From DASULK01 sp036381835 (GTDB lineage: Bacteria; Actinomycetota; Actinomycetes; Mycobacteriales; Micromonosporaceae): a DNA stretch of 38,416 nucleotides. The notes under the pieces are model-generated. The model made no database searches. It was not told where the DNA came from and was given only the letters and a program-made list of their open reading frames with translations. This document shows positions 27,950-35,879 of this stretch, piece by piece. Each line of letters starts with the position of its first letter. The stretch's first letter is position 1. Made by a program: the position numbers and the translations under genes. The stretch covers positions 1 through 38,416 of the forward strand of contig DASVCA010000202.1 of assembly GCA_036381835.1 (NCBI GenBank), written 5' to 3'.

Positions 27950-29776
27950 ATGGCACTCGACGTTCCATACCGGTCTGTTCCGGATATGTTCTTGAAGCGG
28001 GTGGCGGCGACCCCTGATCGCCAGGCGTTCGCCTACCCGACTCCAGACGACTCCGGCATCGTCTGGTTGACCTGGGCCCAGGTGGGACAGCGCGCCAAGG
28101 CCATCGCCGCCGGGCTGCGCGGGCTCGGCGTCGGCAACGAGGACCGGGTATCCATCCTGGCCGGCACCCGGATCGAGTGGGTGCTCGCGGACCTCGGGGT
28201 GATGTGTGCCGGCGGTGCCACCACCACCGTCTATCCGACCACCGCGCCGCAGGAGGCGCAGTACATCATCGCCGACTCCGGCTCCAGAATCCTGATCGCG
28301 GAGGACGCCGCGCAGGCCGCGAAGATCGCCGGCGCCGACCTGCCGGCCCTGACCCACGTCGTGCTGATGGACGGGCCGGCCGACCCGTCCGCCTCACCGC
28401 CCCAGCTCACCCTCGCCGAACTCGAGGAGAAGGGCAACCAGGCGCTCGCCGCCGAACCGGACCTGATCGACATGATCATCGCCGGGATCAGCCCGGAGCA
28501 CCTGGCCACCCTCATCTACACCTCCGGCACCACCGGACAACCCAAGGGTGTCGAATTGCTGCACCGCGGCTGGTGCTGGCAGGGTGTGGCCCAGGCCGAG
28601 CTCGGTCTGATGAAACCGGAAGACCTTCAGTACCTGTGGCTGCCGCTGTCCCACTCGTTCGGCAAGTCCCTGCTGTGCGGCGTCATCCACGTCGGCATGC
28701 CCACGTATGTGGACGGCCGGGTCGACAAGATCGTCGAGATGCTCGCCGTGGTCCGGCCGACCCTGATGTGCGGAGCGCCGCGGATCTACGAGAAGGTCTA
28801 CAACAAGGCGGTCGCCTCGGCCCGGGCGGAGGGCGGACTGAAGGCCAAGATCTTCAACTGGGCGGTCCGGGTGGGCCGAGAGAAGGTCCGGCTCGAGCAG
28901 GCCGGCAAGACGACGCCGACCGGGCTGAAACTGCGGTACGCGATCGCGGAGAAACTCGTCTTCAGCAAGCTCCAGGCCCGCCTCGGCGGCCGAATCCGGG
29001 TGCTGGTCTCCGGGGCCGCCCCGTTGAGCAAGGACATCGGCGAGTTCTTCGCCGCCGCCGGCCTGCCGATCTCCGAGGGCTACGGCCTCACCGAGGCCAG
29101 CGCCGCCGACTTCGTGAACCGACCGGGCGCGTTGAAAATCGGCACGGTCGGGCAACCGCTCGGCGACCTCGAAGTCAAGATCGCCGAGGACGGCGAGGTC
29201 CTGCTGCGCGGCGCACCCGTGATGCGCGGCTACCACAACCTGCCCGAGGAGACCACGGCGGCGTTCACCGAGGACGGCTTCCTGCGCACCGGCGACGTCG
29301 GGGAACTCGACGACGAGGGCTACCTGAAGATCACCGATCGCAAGAAGGACCTCGTCAAGACCTCCGGCGGCAAGTACATCGCCCCGTCGTACATCGAGGG
29401 CATGTTCAAGGCGCTGTGCCCGTACACCTCCCAGGCGGTGGTGATCGGCCAGGCCCGCAACTACTGCACGATGCTGGTCAGCCTCGACCCCGACGCGATC
29501 ACCGGGTGGGCGGCGAACACCCCGCTCGCCGGCAAGTCGTACACCGAGATCGTCACCTCGCCGGAGGCGAAGGCGATGGTCGAGGAGTACGTCGCCGAGC
29601 TGAACAAGAAGCTCAACCGGTGGGAGACGATCAAGAAGGTCACCGTGCTGCCCCGCGACCTGACCATCGAGGACGGCGAACTCACCCCGTCCCTGAAGAT
29701 CAAGCGTCGCGCGGTCGAGCAGCACTTCGCCGACGATATCGAGAAGATGTACGAGGGCACCCTCGCCGAGATCTGA
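27950..29776 (+). CDS. long-chain fatty acid-CoA ligase (AMP-forming)
   Basis: A 608-aa ANL-superfamily enzyme of the FadD15/FAA1 type. The AMP-binding P-loop is LIYTSGTTGQPKGV; other blocks are LWLPLSHSFGK, SGAAPLSKDIGEFFAAAGLPISEGYGLTEAS, DGFLRTGDVGELDDEGYLKITDRKKDLVKTSGGKYIAP and, close to the end, GELTPSLKIKRR with the catalytic Lys. It activates long-chain fatty acids to acyl-CoA for degradation or lipid synthesis. ATG at 27950 is preceded by GGAGG about 8 nt upstream. It ends in a strong bidirectional hairpin. A fadD symbol is reasonable but the paralogue is unclear. Confidence 0.94.
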   Translation: MALDVPYRSVPDMFLKRVAATPDRQAFAYPTPDDSGIVWLTWAQVGQRAKAIAAGLRGLGVGNEDRVSILAGTRIEWVLADLGVMCAGGATTTVYPTTAPQEAQYIIADSGSRILIAEDAAQAAKIAGADLPALTHVVLMDGPADPSASPPQLTLAELEEKGNQALAAEPDLIDMIIAGISPEHLATLIYTSGTTGQPKGVELLHRGWCWQGVAQAELGLMKPEDLQYLWLPLSHSFGKSLLCGVIHVGMPTYVDGRVDKIVEMLAVVRPTLMCGAPRIYEKVYNKAVASARAEGGLKAKIFNWAVRVGREKVRLEQAGKTTPTGLKLRYAIAEKLVFSKLQARLGGRIRVLVSGAAPLSKDIGEFFAAAGLPISEGYGLTEASAADFVNRPGALKIGTVGQPLGDLEVKIAEDGEVLLRGAPVMRGYHNLPEETTAAFTEDGFLRTGDVGELDDEGYLKITDRKKDLVKTSGGKYIAPSYIEGMFKALCPYTSQAVVIGQARNYCTMLVSLDPDAITGWAANTPLAGKSYTEIVTSPEAKAMVEEYVAELNKKLNRWETIKKVTVLPRDLTIEDGELTPSLKIKRRAVEQHFADDIEKMYEGTLAEI

Positions 29777-29786
29777 CGCGCTCCTC

Positions 29787-29817
29787 GGGCCCGGCGACCC
29801 GCTGGGTCGCCGGGCCC
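29787..29817. terminator. bidirectional terminator hairpin
   Basis: GGGCCCGGCGACC (29787-29799) pairs with GGTCGCCGGGCCC (29805-29817) around CGCTG; one more C-G pair can close the loop. It is 10 bp after the acyl-CoA ligase stop and 19 bp from the stop of the facing MocR gene, so it can serve both. Confidence 0.8.
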
Positions 29818-29836
29818 CGCCGGGCTCGGCGGCGAG

Positions 29837-31294
29837 CTAGGCGATGACCGCCGGCTCCTGCCACCGCGACCGACCGGCACGGTCGAGCCCGTACCGCACC
29901 GAGGCGATCCGCTGTACCGCCTCGGTCAGCTCCGCCGCGGGCAACGTGAAGGGCAACCGCAGAAACCTTTCCAACGTGCCGTCCAGCCCGAACCGCGGCC
30001 CGGGCGCGAGCCGCACCCCGACATCTTCCGCGGCCCGCGCGAGCGCGCTGGAGATCGGCCCGTCCAGTTCCGCCCAGAGGGTGACCCCGCCGTGCGGTAC
30101 GGTGATCCGCCATTCGGGGAGCGCGACGCGCAGCGCGGCGAGCAGGGCGTCCCGCTGGGCCGTCAGCTCGGCCTGGCGGGTGGCCACGATCGCCGGGGCC
30201 TTCGCCAGCAGCCGCACCGCGACCAGTTGATCCAGCACCGAACTACCCATATCGACACCGACCCGGGCCGCGGCGAGCCGCTGCACGAACGGAGCCGACG
30301 CCCGCACCCAGCCGATCCGCAGCCCGCCCCAGAAGGGCTTGCTCATGCCGCCGATGGAGATCACTCTGGAGTGTCGGTCGAAGAGCGCGGTGGGGGGCGG
30401 CACCGCCACACCGTCCAACGGCAGACTCACAAAGGACTCATCGACCACGACGTCGGTGCCGCCGACGTGGGCCGCGGCTACCAACTTCTCACGCAGCTCG
30501 GTCGGCATGAGGTGGCCGGTCGGGTTCTGAAACTCGGGGATCAGGTAGGTCAACCGCGGCCGAGTCTGACGCAGGGTGTCGAGCAGCAACTCCGCGTCCC
30601 AACCCGCGTCGTGGGCGGCCAGGCCGTGCGTGGCGACGCGGGCCCGGCGCGCGGCCAACGCGGCGAGGGCGTTCGGGTATGTCGGGGACTCCACCAGCAC
30701 CCCGGCACCCGGCGGCACGGTCAACCGCAGCACCAGGTCCAGGGCATGCTGGGTGCCGTTCGTGATCATGATCTGGTCGGGACTGGTCGGCAGGCCCCGA
30801 TCGAGATATGTCTGCGCCACCGCCTCGCGCAGCTCATCGATCCCGGTCGGGTGGTAACCGGCACCGCCCAGGTAGCGGGTCAGATCTTCGGCGGCGGCCC
30901 GGGTGGCCTCGACGAGCTGGGGCGGGGCGGCCAGGGCCGCGCAGCCCAAATCGATCATGTCGAGGGCTTCCGACGGCGCCCAGAGCCCGGAGCTGACGAC
31001 CCGGTGCCCATTCGGCAGCCGGGTCCAGCTACCCGCCCCACGTCGGCTGACCAGGTGCCCGGATTCCCGCAGCTGCCGGTAGGCGGCGGTTACCGTGGTG
31101 CGACTGACTCGCAGAGCCTGCGCCAGCTCCCGCTCGGCCGGTAGGCGAACGCCGAGCGGCAGCCGACCGTCGGCGATCAGCGCGCGTATCGCCGATGCCA
31201 GAGCGGCGTAGTCGGGGCTGCGTCGGCGACCCGGTAGCGCGTGCCATTGGCCCAGCAGGCGGGCGAGCTGGGGCCCGCGAACGGTAGCCATCAT
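29837..31294 (-). CDS. MocR-family (GntR-aminotransferase) regulator, probable YczR
   Basis: A 485-aa fusion of a GntR winged-helix domain (about residues 25-95: LPAERELAQALRVSRTTVTAAYRQLRESGHLVSRRGAGSW) and a fold-type I aminotransferase-like domain. The PLP lysine is in ISIGGMSKPFWGGLRIGWVRA and the sugar-nucleotide-like loop in ITNGTQHALDLVL. MocR proteins sense PLP or related amines and rarely catalyse. ATG at 31294 follows GGGAGG at 5 nt; a second ATG (31291) is also possible. It is divergent from a YczE-type membrane protein, a known actinobacterial pairing (yczR/yczE), so it likely controls that gene. Confidence 0.93.
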   Translation of the reverse strand: MMATVRGPQLARLLGQWHALPGRRRSPDYAALASAIRALIADGRLPLGVRLPAERELAQALRVSRTTVTAAYRQLRESGHLVSRRGAGSWTRLPNGHRVVSSGLWAPSEALDMIDLGCAALAAPPQLVEATRAAAEDLTRYLGGAGYHPTGIDELREAVAQTYLDRGLPTSPDQIMITNGTQHALDLVLRLTVPPGAGVLVESPTYPNALAALAARRARVATHGLAAHDAGWDAELLLDTLRQTRPRLTYLIPEFQNPTGHLMPTELREKLVAAAHVGGTDVVVDESFVSLPLDGVAVPPPTALFDRHSRVISIGGMSKPFWGGLRIGWVRASAPFVQRLAAARVGVDMGSSVLDQLVAVRLLAKAPAIVATRQAELTAQRDALLAALRVALPEWRITVPHGGVTLWAELDGPISSALARAAEDVGVRLAPGPRFGLDGTLERFLRLPFTLPAAELTEAVQRIASVRYGLDRAGRSRWQEPAVIA

Positions 31295-31308
31295 GCCACC
31301 CTCCCACG

Positions 31309-31337
31309 ATTGGCCCTTCAAAGATCCGTAATTGGCC
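31309..31337. promoter_or_regulatory. ATTGGCC direct repeats between MocR and YczE genes
   Basis: ATTGGCC occurs at 31309-31315 and 31331-31337, 22 bp apart, i.e. about two helical turns. A third imperfect copy, ATTGGCA, is at 31362-31368 inside the YczE start. MocR regulators are known to bind direct repeats, so this is a good candidate operator. Confidence 0.55.
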
Positions 31338-31352
31338 ACCAGAGTGGCAGGC

Positions 31353-32018
31353 ATGACGCTGATTGGCAACCTCCGGGACCGATTGGTTCGACGCCTGATT
31401 CAGCTCTACGTCGGACTCTTCCTGTACGGCGTGAGCATGGCGCTGATGATCGAGTCGGCCCTCGGGCTCAACCCCTGGGACGTCTTCCACCAGGGTCTGT
31501 CCCGGCACACCGGCCTGTCCATCGGCACGGTCACCATCCTGGTCGGCGCGATGGTGCTCCTGCTGTGGATCCCGCTGCGCCAGCGCCCGGGACTGGGCAC
31601 GGTCAGCAACGTGCTGGTCATCGGGATCGCCGTAGACCTCTCACTCGCGCTCCTGCCGACCGTGACGCCGCTCGCCGGCCGGATCGGGTTGCTGGTGGCG
31701 GGCATCGTCCTCAACGGCGTGGCGACCGGCCTCTACCTGGGTGCCCGACTCGGTCCCGGCCCGCGCGACGGGTTGATGACCGGCCTCGTCGCGCGCCGCC
31801 CCGGTCGCTCGCTCCGCGCGGTACGGACCGGCATCGAGCTGGTGGTGCTGGCGACCGGTTGGCTCCTCGGCGGCACGGTCGGCCTCGGCACCGTGGCGTA
31901 TGCGCTGGCCATCGGTCCACTGGCGCATCTGTTCATACCACTGTTCACCGTCGCGCCGGTGCATCGGGAACCCGCCCGACCCTCGGGTGCGCAGGCGCTC
32001 CCGGCCGGACAGGCGTAA
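31353..32018 (+). CDS. YczE/YyaS/YitT-family membrane protein
   Basis: A 221-aa membrane protein with about five hydrophobic segments: LIQLYVGLFLYGVSMALMI, TVTILVGAMVLLLWIPL, VLVIGIAVDLSLALLP, LLVAGIVLNGVATGLYLGA and LVVLATGWLLGGTVGLGTVAYALAIG. The block ESALGLNPWDVFHQGLSRHTGLSIGTVTI is typical of the YczE family. A role in transport of a vitamin B6-linked or amine compound has been suggested from its pairing with MocR regulators, but is unproven. ATG at 31353 is chosen; a TTG at 31332 and a GTG at 31344 in frame are less likely. Confidence 0.88.
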   Translation: MTLIGNLRDRLVRRLIQLYVGLFLYGVSMALMIESALGLNPWDVFHQGLSRHTGLSIGTVTILVGAMVLLLWIPLRQRPGLGTVSNVLVIGIAVDLSLALLPTVTPLAGRIGLLVAGIVLNGVATGLYLGARLGPGPRDGLMTGLVARRPGRSLRAVRTGIELVVLATGWLLGGTVGLGTVAYALAIGPLAHLFIPLFTVAPVHREPARPSGAQALPAGQA

Positions 32019-32023
32019 GTCGG

Positions 32024-32051
32024 TGACCGGGCATCGCGCCCGGCCCGGTCA
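32024..32051 (+). terminator. hairpin after the YczE gene
   Basis: TGACCGGGC (32024-32032) and GCCCGGTCA (32043-32051) make a 9-bp stem with a 10-nt loop, five bases after the TAA. No U-tract follows. Confidence 0.6.
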
Positions 32052-32118
32052 TCACAATCGGGAAAACGGTCGGGCATCGGCGGTTCCATCGACCGCCATC
32101 CCCCGGCATTATTTCTCC

Positions 32119-32571
32119 ATGGCGGACGAGGGATGGCGCCGGGCGGACGCATGGGTCTTCGCAGCACTTGTCATCGCCAGTGGGGCCGGCCGCCATCGTC
32201 GAGCCCCGACCACACGACGTCCGGAGGGAGTTCGCCTCGCCGACGTGCTCGCCACCGCCGACCACCTCCGGCGGGTCATCCCGGCCCGGGATGACCTCGA
32301 ACTCGCGGTACGCCGGCTGCTCGGTGCCGGCCTGGTCAGCGTCTGCGACGGATGGTTCCGGGTCACGCCGGTCGGTGAGCGGCTGTGGCGCAGCCGGCCC
32401 CAGCTCGGCACCGCGGTGGACAGCGTCTACACCGTGCTGGTTCAGCGGCATCCCCCGAACGGCAGCGCCGATTGGACCCTCGACGAACGGGAGCACGCCC
32501 TCGCCGTCCGCGAGTTCACCGCCCGCCGGCACCCACCGGCGCCCCGCCGATCCCCGGAAGGCGGACCGTAG
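32119..32571 (+). CDS. hypothetical protein, possible winged-helix fold (150 aa)
   Basis: A 150-aa protein with no family recognised with certainty. The first part is WRRADAWVFAALVIASG, followed by helices VRLADVLATADHLRR and DDLELAVRRLLGAGLVSVCDGWFRVTPVGERLW. The latter has the look of a winged-helix recognition unit ending in a beta hairpin (residues about 58-95). The C-terminus is Pro/Arg-rich. It may bind DNA or be a structural protein. ATG at 32119 is selected because the conserved-looking part begins there and a CATTAT hexamer lies 6 nt upstream. It faces the his operon end with only 32 bp between stops. Confidence 0.65.
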   Translation: MADEGWRRADAWVFAALVIASGAGRHRRAPTTRRPEGVRLADVLATADHLRRVIPARDDLELAVRRLLGAGLVSVCDGWFRVTPVGERLWRSRPQLGTAVDSVYTVLVQRHPPNGSADWTLDEREHALAVREFTARRHPPAPRRSPEGGP

Positions 32572-32603
32572 GACGACGCCCGGGTGAGGTGCGACGTCGG
32601 CGG

Positions 32604-33371
32604 CTAGCGGACCGGGTACCCCGCGGCGCGCAACTCGTCCTTCACTTCGCCGATGCTCGCCTGTCCGAAGTGGAAGACGCTCGCCGCCAGCACGGCGTCG
32701 GCACCGGCCGCGACAGCCGGCGGGAAGTCCGTCGCCGTCCCAGCGCCGCCGCTGGCGATGATCGGAACATCGACCACCCGGCGTACGGCGGCGATGAGCG
32801 CCAGATCGAAACCGGTCTTGGTGCCGTCCGCGTCCATGGAGTTGAGCAGGATCTCGCCGGCCCCCGACTCCGCCCCGCGCTGCGCCCAGCTCACCGCGTC
32901 GATGCCGGTGCCGCGCCGGCCGCCGTGCGTGGTCACCTCGAACCCGCTGCGGGTCACACCCGGCGGCGTGCGGCGCACGTCGAGCGAGAGCACCAGCACC
33001 TGCCGGCCGAACCGTTCGGCGATCTCCGTGATCAACTCCGGTCGCGCGATGGCTGCCGTGTTGACCCCCACCTTGTCCGCCCCGGCCCGCAACAGCGTGT
33101 CCACGTCGGCGACGCCCCGCACCCCACCCCCGACGGTCAGCGGGATGAACACGGTCTCCGCGGTCCGCCGCACCACCTCCAACATGGTGCCGCGGCCCTC
33201 GACGGAGGCGGTCACGTCGAGGAAGGTCAGCTCGTCGGCGCCGGCGGCGTCGTACGCCGCGGCCAGTTCCACCGGGTCGCCGGCGTCTCGCAGACCACGG
33301 AACCTGACCCCCTTGACCACCCGTCCGTCGGCCACGTCCAGGCACGGGATGACCCGCACGGCGACCGTCAC
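32604..33371 (-). CDS. hisF: imidazole glycerol phosphate synthase, cyclase subunit
   Basis: A 255-aa TIM barrel that uses ammonia from HisH to turn PRFAR into imidazole glycerol phosphate and AICAR. Asp12 (RVIPCLDVADGRVVKG) and the second catalytic Asp (ILLNSMDADGTKTGFD) are present, with GGGVRGVADVDTLLRAGADKV and PIIASGGAGTATDF phosphate loops. GTG at 33371 overlaps the priA stop by four bases. It is the last gene of the his operon. The longer open frame upstream lies in priA and is not coding. Confidence 0.97.
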   Translation of the reverse strand: MTVAVRVIPCLDVADGRVVKGVRFRGLRDAGDPVELAAAYDAAGADELTFLDVTASVEGRGTMLEVVRRTAETVFIPLTVGGGVRGVADVDTLLRAGADKVGVNTAAIARPELITEIAERFGRQVLVLSLDVRRTPPGVTRSGFEVTTHGGRRGTGIDAVSWAQRGAESGAGEILLNSMDADGTKTGFDLALIAAVRRVVDVPIIASGGAGTATDFPPAVAAGADAVLAASVFHFGQASIGEVKDELRAAGYPVR

Positions 33372-34102
33372 CGCGCCGCCGCCTCGTCCAGCACGGCGAG
33401 CGCCTCGGCTACGGTGAACGCCCCGGCGTAGAGCGCCTTCCCGGTGATCACACCCTCGATCCCGAGCGGCTCCAGGGCCGCGAGCGCCCGCAGGTCGTCC
33501 AAGGTCGACACGCCGCCGGAGGCGACCACCGGCGCGTCGGTATGCGCACAGACCTCGCGCAGCAGGTCCAGGTTCGGCCCGCGCATGGTGCCGTCCTTGG
33601 TGATATCGGTGACCACGTACCGCGCCGCGCCGGCCTTGTTCAACCGCTCCAGCACCTCGAACAGGTCGCCCCCGTCCCGGGTCCAGCCACGGGCCGAGAG
33701 GGTGCGTCCCCGCACGTCCAACCCGATCGCGACGCGATCCGCGTACTCGCCGACGATCCGGTCGCACCATCGCGGATCCTCCAACGCGGCGGTGCCGATG
33801 TTCACCCGCGCCGCCCCGGTGGCCAGGGCCGCGGCCAGCGACTCATCGTCGCGGATGCCGCCCGACAACTCCACCGCGACATCGAGCCGACGCACCACCT
33901 CGGCGAGGAGCTCGGCGTTGGAGCCCCGACCGAAGGCGGCGTCGAGATCGACGAGGTGGATCCAGGTAGCGCCGTCCCGTTGCCAGGCCAGCGCCGCCTC
34001 CAGCGGATCGCCGTACCGGGTCTCGCTGCCGGCGGCACCCTGCACCAGGCGTACCGCCTGGCCGTCGGCCACGTCGACTGCGGGTAGCAAGGTCAGGGTC
34101 AC
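33368..34102 (-). CDS. priA: PriA: bifunctional HisA/TrpF isomerase
   Basis: A 244-aa HisA-fold protein. D10 (LLPAVDVADGQAVRLVQG) and a second Asp (VVTDITKDGTMRGPN) are the expected acid/base pair; GGIRDDESLAAALATGAARVNIGTAAL is the phosphate-binding region. In actinobacteria this protein isomerises both ProFAR (histidine) and phosphoribosyl anthranilate (tryptophan). The trp genes here include no trpF, which fits, although a trpF elsewhere cannot be excluded from this window. GTG at 34102 follows GGGAG at 5 nt and comes 13 bp after the 108-aa protein gene. Confidence 0.94.
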   Translation of the reverse strand: MTLTLLPAVDVADGQAVRLVQGAAGSETRYGDPLEAALAWQRDGATWIHLVDLDAAFGRGSNAELLAEVVRRLDVAVELSGGIRDDESLAAALATGAARVNIGTAALEDPRWCDRIVGEYADRVAIGLDVRGRTLSARGWTRDGGDLFEVLERLNKAGAARYVVTDITKDGTMRGPNLDLLREVCAHTDAPVVASGGVSTLDDLRALAALEPLGIEGVITGKALYAGAFTVAEALAVLDEAAAR

Positions 34103-34115
34103 AGCATCTCCCAGT

Positions 34116-34442
34116 TCAGCTTCGACGACCGAGCGCGATCACGACCATCGCCGGTAGACCGACCACCAGCACCAGGGTCAGCACCAGGCGTAGCGCCGGA
34201 TCCCGGACGAACAACCAGATCGCGGTCAGGGCGGTGACCGACGCTACGGCGATCCCGGCCCGCTGCCGGCGGCTGCGGCGGGGCAGGAGGCGTCCGGTAC
34301 GCCGGTCGAGCCATCCGGGACGCAGCCGACGCAGCAATGCCCGGCGGCGCTTGCGGCGTGCTTCGGCTCGGGCCCGTGCGGCCCGCAGCCGTGCCGCCTC
34401 GGCCTCCCGGGCCGCGCGTCGACGGGCGCGTTCCTTGCTCAT
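34116..34442 (-). CDS. small Arg-rich membrane protein in the his operon (108 aa)
   Basis: A 108-aa protein of unknown function. Residues 1-60 are extremely Arg/Ala-rich with heptad-like spacing (ERARRRAAREAEAARLRAAR), a likely basic helix or coiled coil. Two hydrophobic helices follow (IAVASVTALTAIWLFV and LRLVLTLVLVVGLPAMVVIAL). ATG at 34442 overlaps the hisH stop as ATGA, and priA begins 13 bp downstream, so it is surely co-translated with the his genes. Its basic side would face the cytoplasm and could bind nucleic acid or acidic proteins; this is inference. Confidence 0.8.
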   Translation of the reverse strand: MSKERARRRAAREAEAARLRAARARAEARRKRRRALLRRLRPGWLDRRTGRLLPRRSRRQRAGIAVASVTALTAIWLFVRDPALRLVLTLVLVVGLPAMVVIALGRRS

Positions 34443-35098
34443 CCGGCCGCCCCCGCCGCCGGGCCGCCGCCGGCCGCTGCGACCGTCGCCAGCCAGTTGC
34501 GCAGCAGCGTGGCACCGGCCCGGGCCGACTTCTCCGGATGGAACTGCACCGCCGCCAGCGGCCCGTGCTCCACGGCCGCGATGAACGGGACCTCGTGGGT
34601 GGCGGTGGTCACCGCCGCGCCGGCGCGAACCAGCGCGGCCTCGTCCCGGGCGGCGTAGGAGTGCACGAAGTAGAAGCGGGTGTCGACGGACAGCCCGGCG
34701 AAGAGCGCAGACCCGGGTGGCGGAGCGACCGTGTTCCAGCCCATGTGCGGCACGCGGCGGGCGGGCAGCCGATAGACCCCTCCGGGCAACAGCCCGAGCC
34801 CCTTGGTCACCACGCCGTGCTCCTCGCCGTGTTCGAAGAGGATCTGCATCCCCACGCAGATGCCGAGCACCGGCCGTCCGGACGCGACCCGATCGGCGAT
34901 GACAGCTCCCGCCCCCAGCCGGTCGATGCCCGCCATGCAGGCGGCGAAAGCCCCGACGCCCGGCACGACCAGCCCGTCGGCCTCGGCCGCGGCGGTCGGA
35001 TCCGCGGTGACCGTCACCTCGGCGCCGGCGTGCGTCAACGCCCGTTGGACGGATCGGAGGTTGCCCGAGCCGTAGTCGAGCACCGCCACCTGGATCAT
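34439..35098 (-). CDS. hisH: imidazole glycerol phosphate synthase, glutaminase subunit
   Basis: A 219-aa class I glutamine amidotransferase. The triad is C81 (VLGICVGMQILFE), H187 and E189 (VQFHPEKS). It supplies ammonia to HisF. A Gly/Ala-rich tail of about 12 residues follows the domain. ATG at 35098 follows GGAGGGGGG closely and overlaps the stop of the 58-codon gene upstream (ATGA). It is separated from hisF by two genes, the usual actinobacterial arrangement. Confidence 0.96.
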   Translation of the reverse strand: MIQVAVLDYGSGNLRSVQRALTHAGAEVTVTADPTAAAEADGLVVPGVGAFAACMAGIDRLGAGAVIADRVASGRPVLGICVGMQILFEHGEEHGVVTKGLGLLPGGVYRLPARRVPHMGWNTVAPPPGSALFAGLSVDTRFYFVHSYAARDEAALVRAGAAVTTATHEVPFIAAVEHGPLAAVQFHPEKSARAGATLLRNWLATVAAAGGGPAAGAAG

Positions 35099-35271
35099 CG
35101 TCCCCCCTCCGGCAACAGCCACAGCACCCCGCCCACCACGGCGAGCAGCGCGAGCCCGGCCATCAGGACCAGCGTCGCCCGGCCGCCTCCCTGCCGGTAC
35201 ACCGACCACATGCCGCCGACCAGCACTCCGGCCAGGGCGAACAGCGCGACCGGCAGGAGCGTGCGGATCAC
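35095..35271 (-). CDS. 58-aa two-helix membrane protein between hisB and hisH
   Basis: A 58-codon gene found by reading the hisB-hisH gap. It begins VIRTLLPVALFALAGVLVGG (GTG at 35271) and ends GVLWLLPEGGR with TGA at 35095. Two hydrophobic helices (residues 5-20 and 33-53) are joined by a short polar turn, WSVYRQGGGR. Its GTG overlaps the hisB stop (GTGA) and its TGA overlaps the hisH start (ATGA); such exact coupling on both sides, with no spare bases, strongly supports a real gene. Function is unknown. It has no lipobox or catalytic motif. Confidence 0.8.
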   Translation of the reverse strand: MIRTLLPVALFALAGVLVGGMWSVYRQGGGRATLVLMAGLALLAVVGGVLWLLPEGGR

Positions 35272-35879
35272 AGCGCGCCCTTCGTGCTGGGCACCGCGCC
35301 GGCCGACTTCGGATCCGCCGAGACCGCCTCCCGCAGCGCCCGCGCGACCGCCTTGAACTGGGCCTCCACCACATGGTGGGCGTCCGGTCGCCCGCCCGGG
35401 CGGGCGGCACGCAGCACGTCGACGTGCAGGGTGAGGCGGGCGGCCTGCCCGAACGACTCCCAGATGTGGCGGGTCATGCTCGTCGGATAGACGGGCCCGA
35501 TGTACGGCGGCAGCTCCGGCTCATCGTGCACCACGTACGCCCGGCCGGACAGGTCGACCGCCGCCCGCACCAGCACCTCGTCCATGGGCACGGTGGCGCA
35601 CCCGTAGCGGCGGATGCCCGCCTTGTCGCCCAACGCCTGCGCGAAGGCCGTTCCCAGGGTCAGCGCGGTGTCCTCGATGGTGTGATGTGCATCGATCTCC
35701 AGGTCCCCGACCGCGTGGACGGTCAGGTCGAAGCCGCCGTGGCGGGCGATCTGGTTGAGCATGTGGTCGTAGAAGCCGACCCCGGTGCTGATCTCAGCGT
35801 CACCGGTACCGTCGAGATCGATCTCGACGAGCACCTTGGTCTCGGCGGTGGTCCGCTCGACGCGGGCGGTTCTGCTCAC
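35268..35879 (-). CDS. hisB: imidazoleglycerol-phosphate dehydratase
   Basis: A 203-aa monofunctional HisB (no phosphatase domain), step six of histidine synthesis. The metal-binding repeats are seen: GVGFYDHMLNQIARHGGFDL, DLEIDAHHTIEDTALTLG, and later AARPGGRPDAHHVVEAQFKAVARALREAV. GTG at 35879 overlaps the hisC stop by four bases, and the TGA at 35268 overlaps the start of the 58-aa gene. Confidence 0.97.
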   Translation of the reverse strand: MSRTARVERTTAETKVLVEIDLDGTGDAEISTGVGFYDHMLNQIARHGGFDLTVHAVGDLEIDAHHTIEDTALTLGTAFAQALGDKAGIRRYGCATVPMDEVLVRAAVDLSGRAYVVHDEPELPPYIGPVYPTSMTRHIWESFGQAARLTLHVDVLRAARPGGRPDAHHVVEAQFKAVARALREAVSADPKSAGAVPSTKGAL

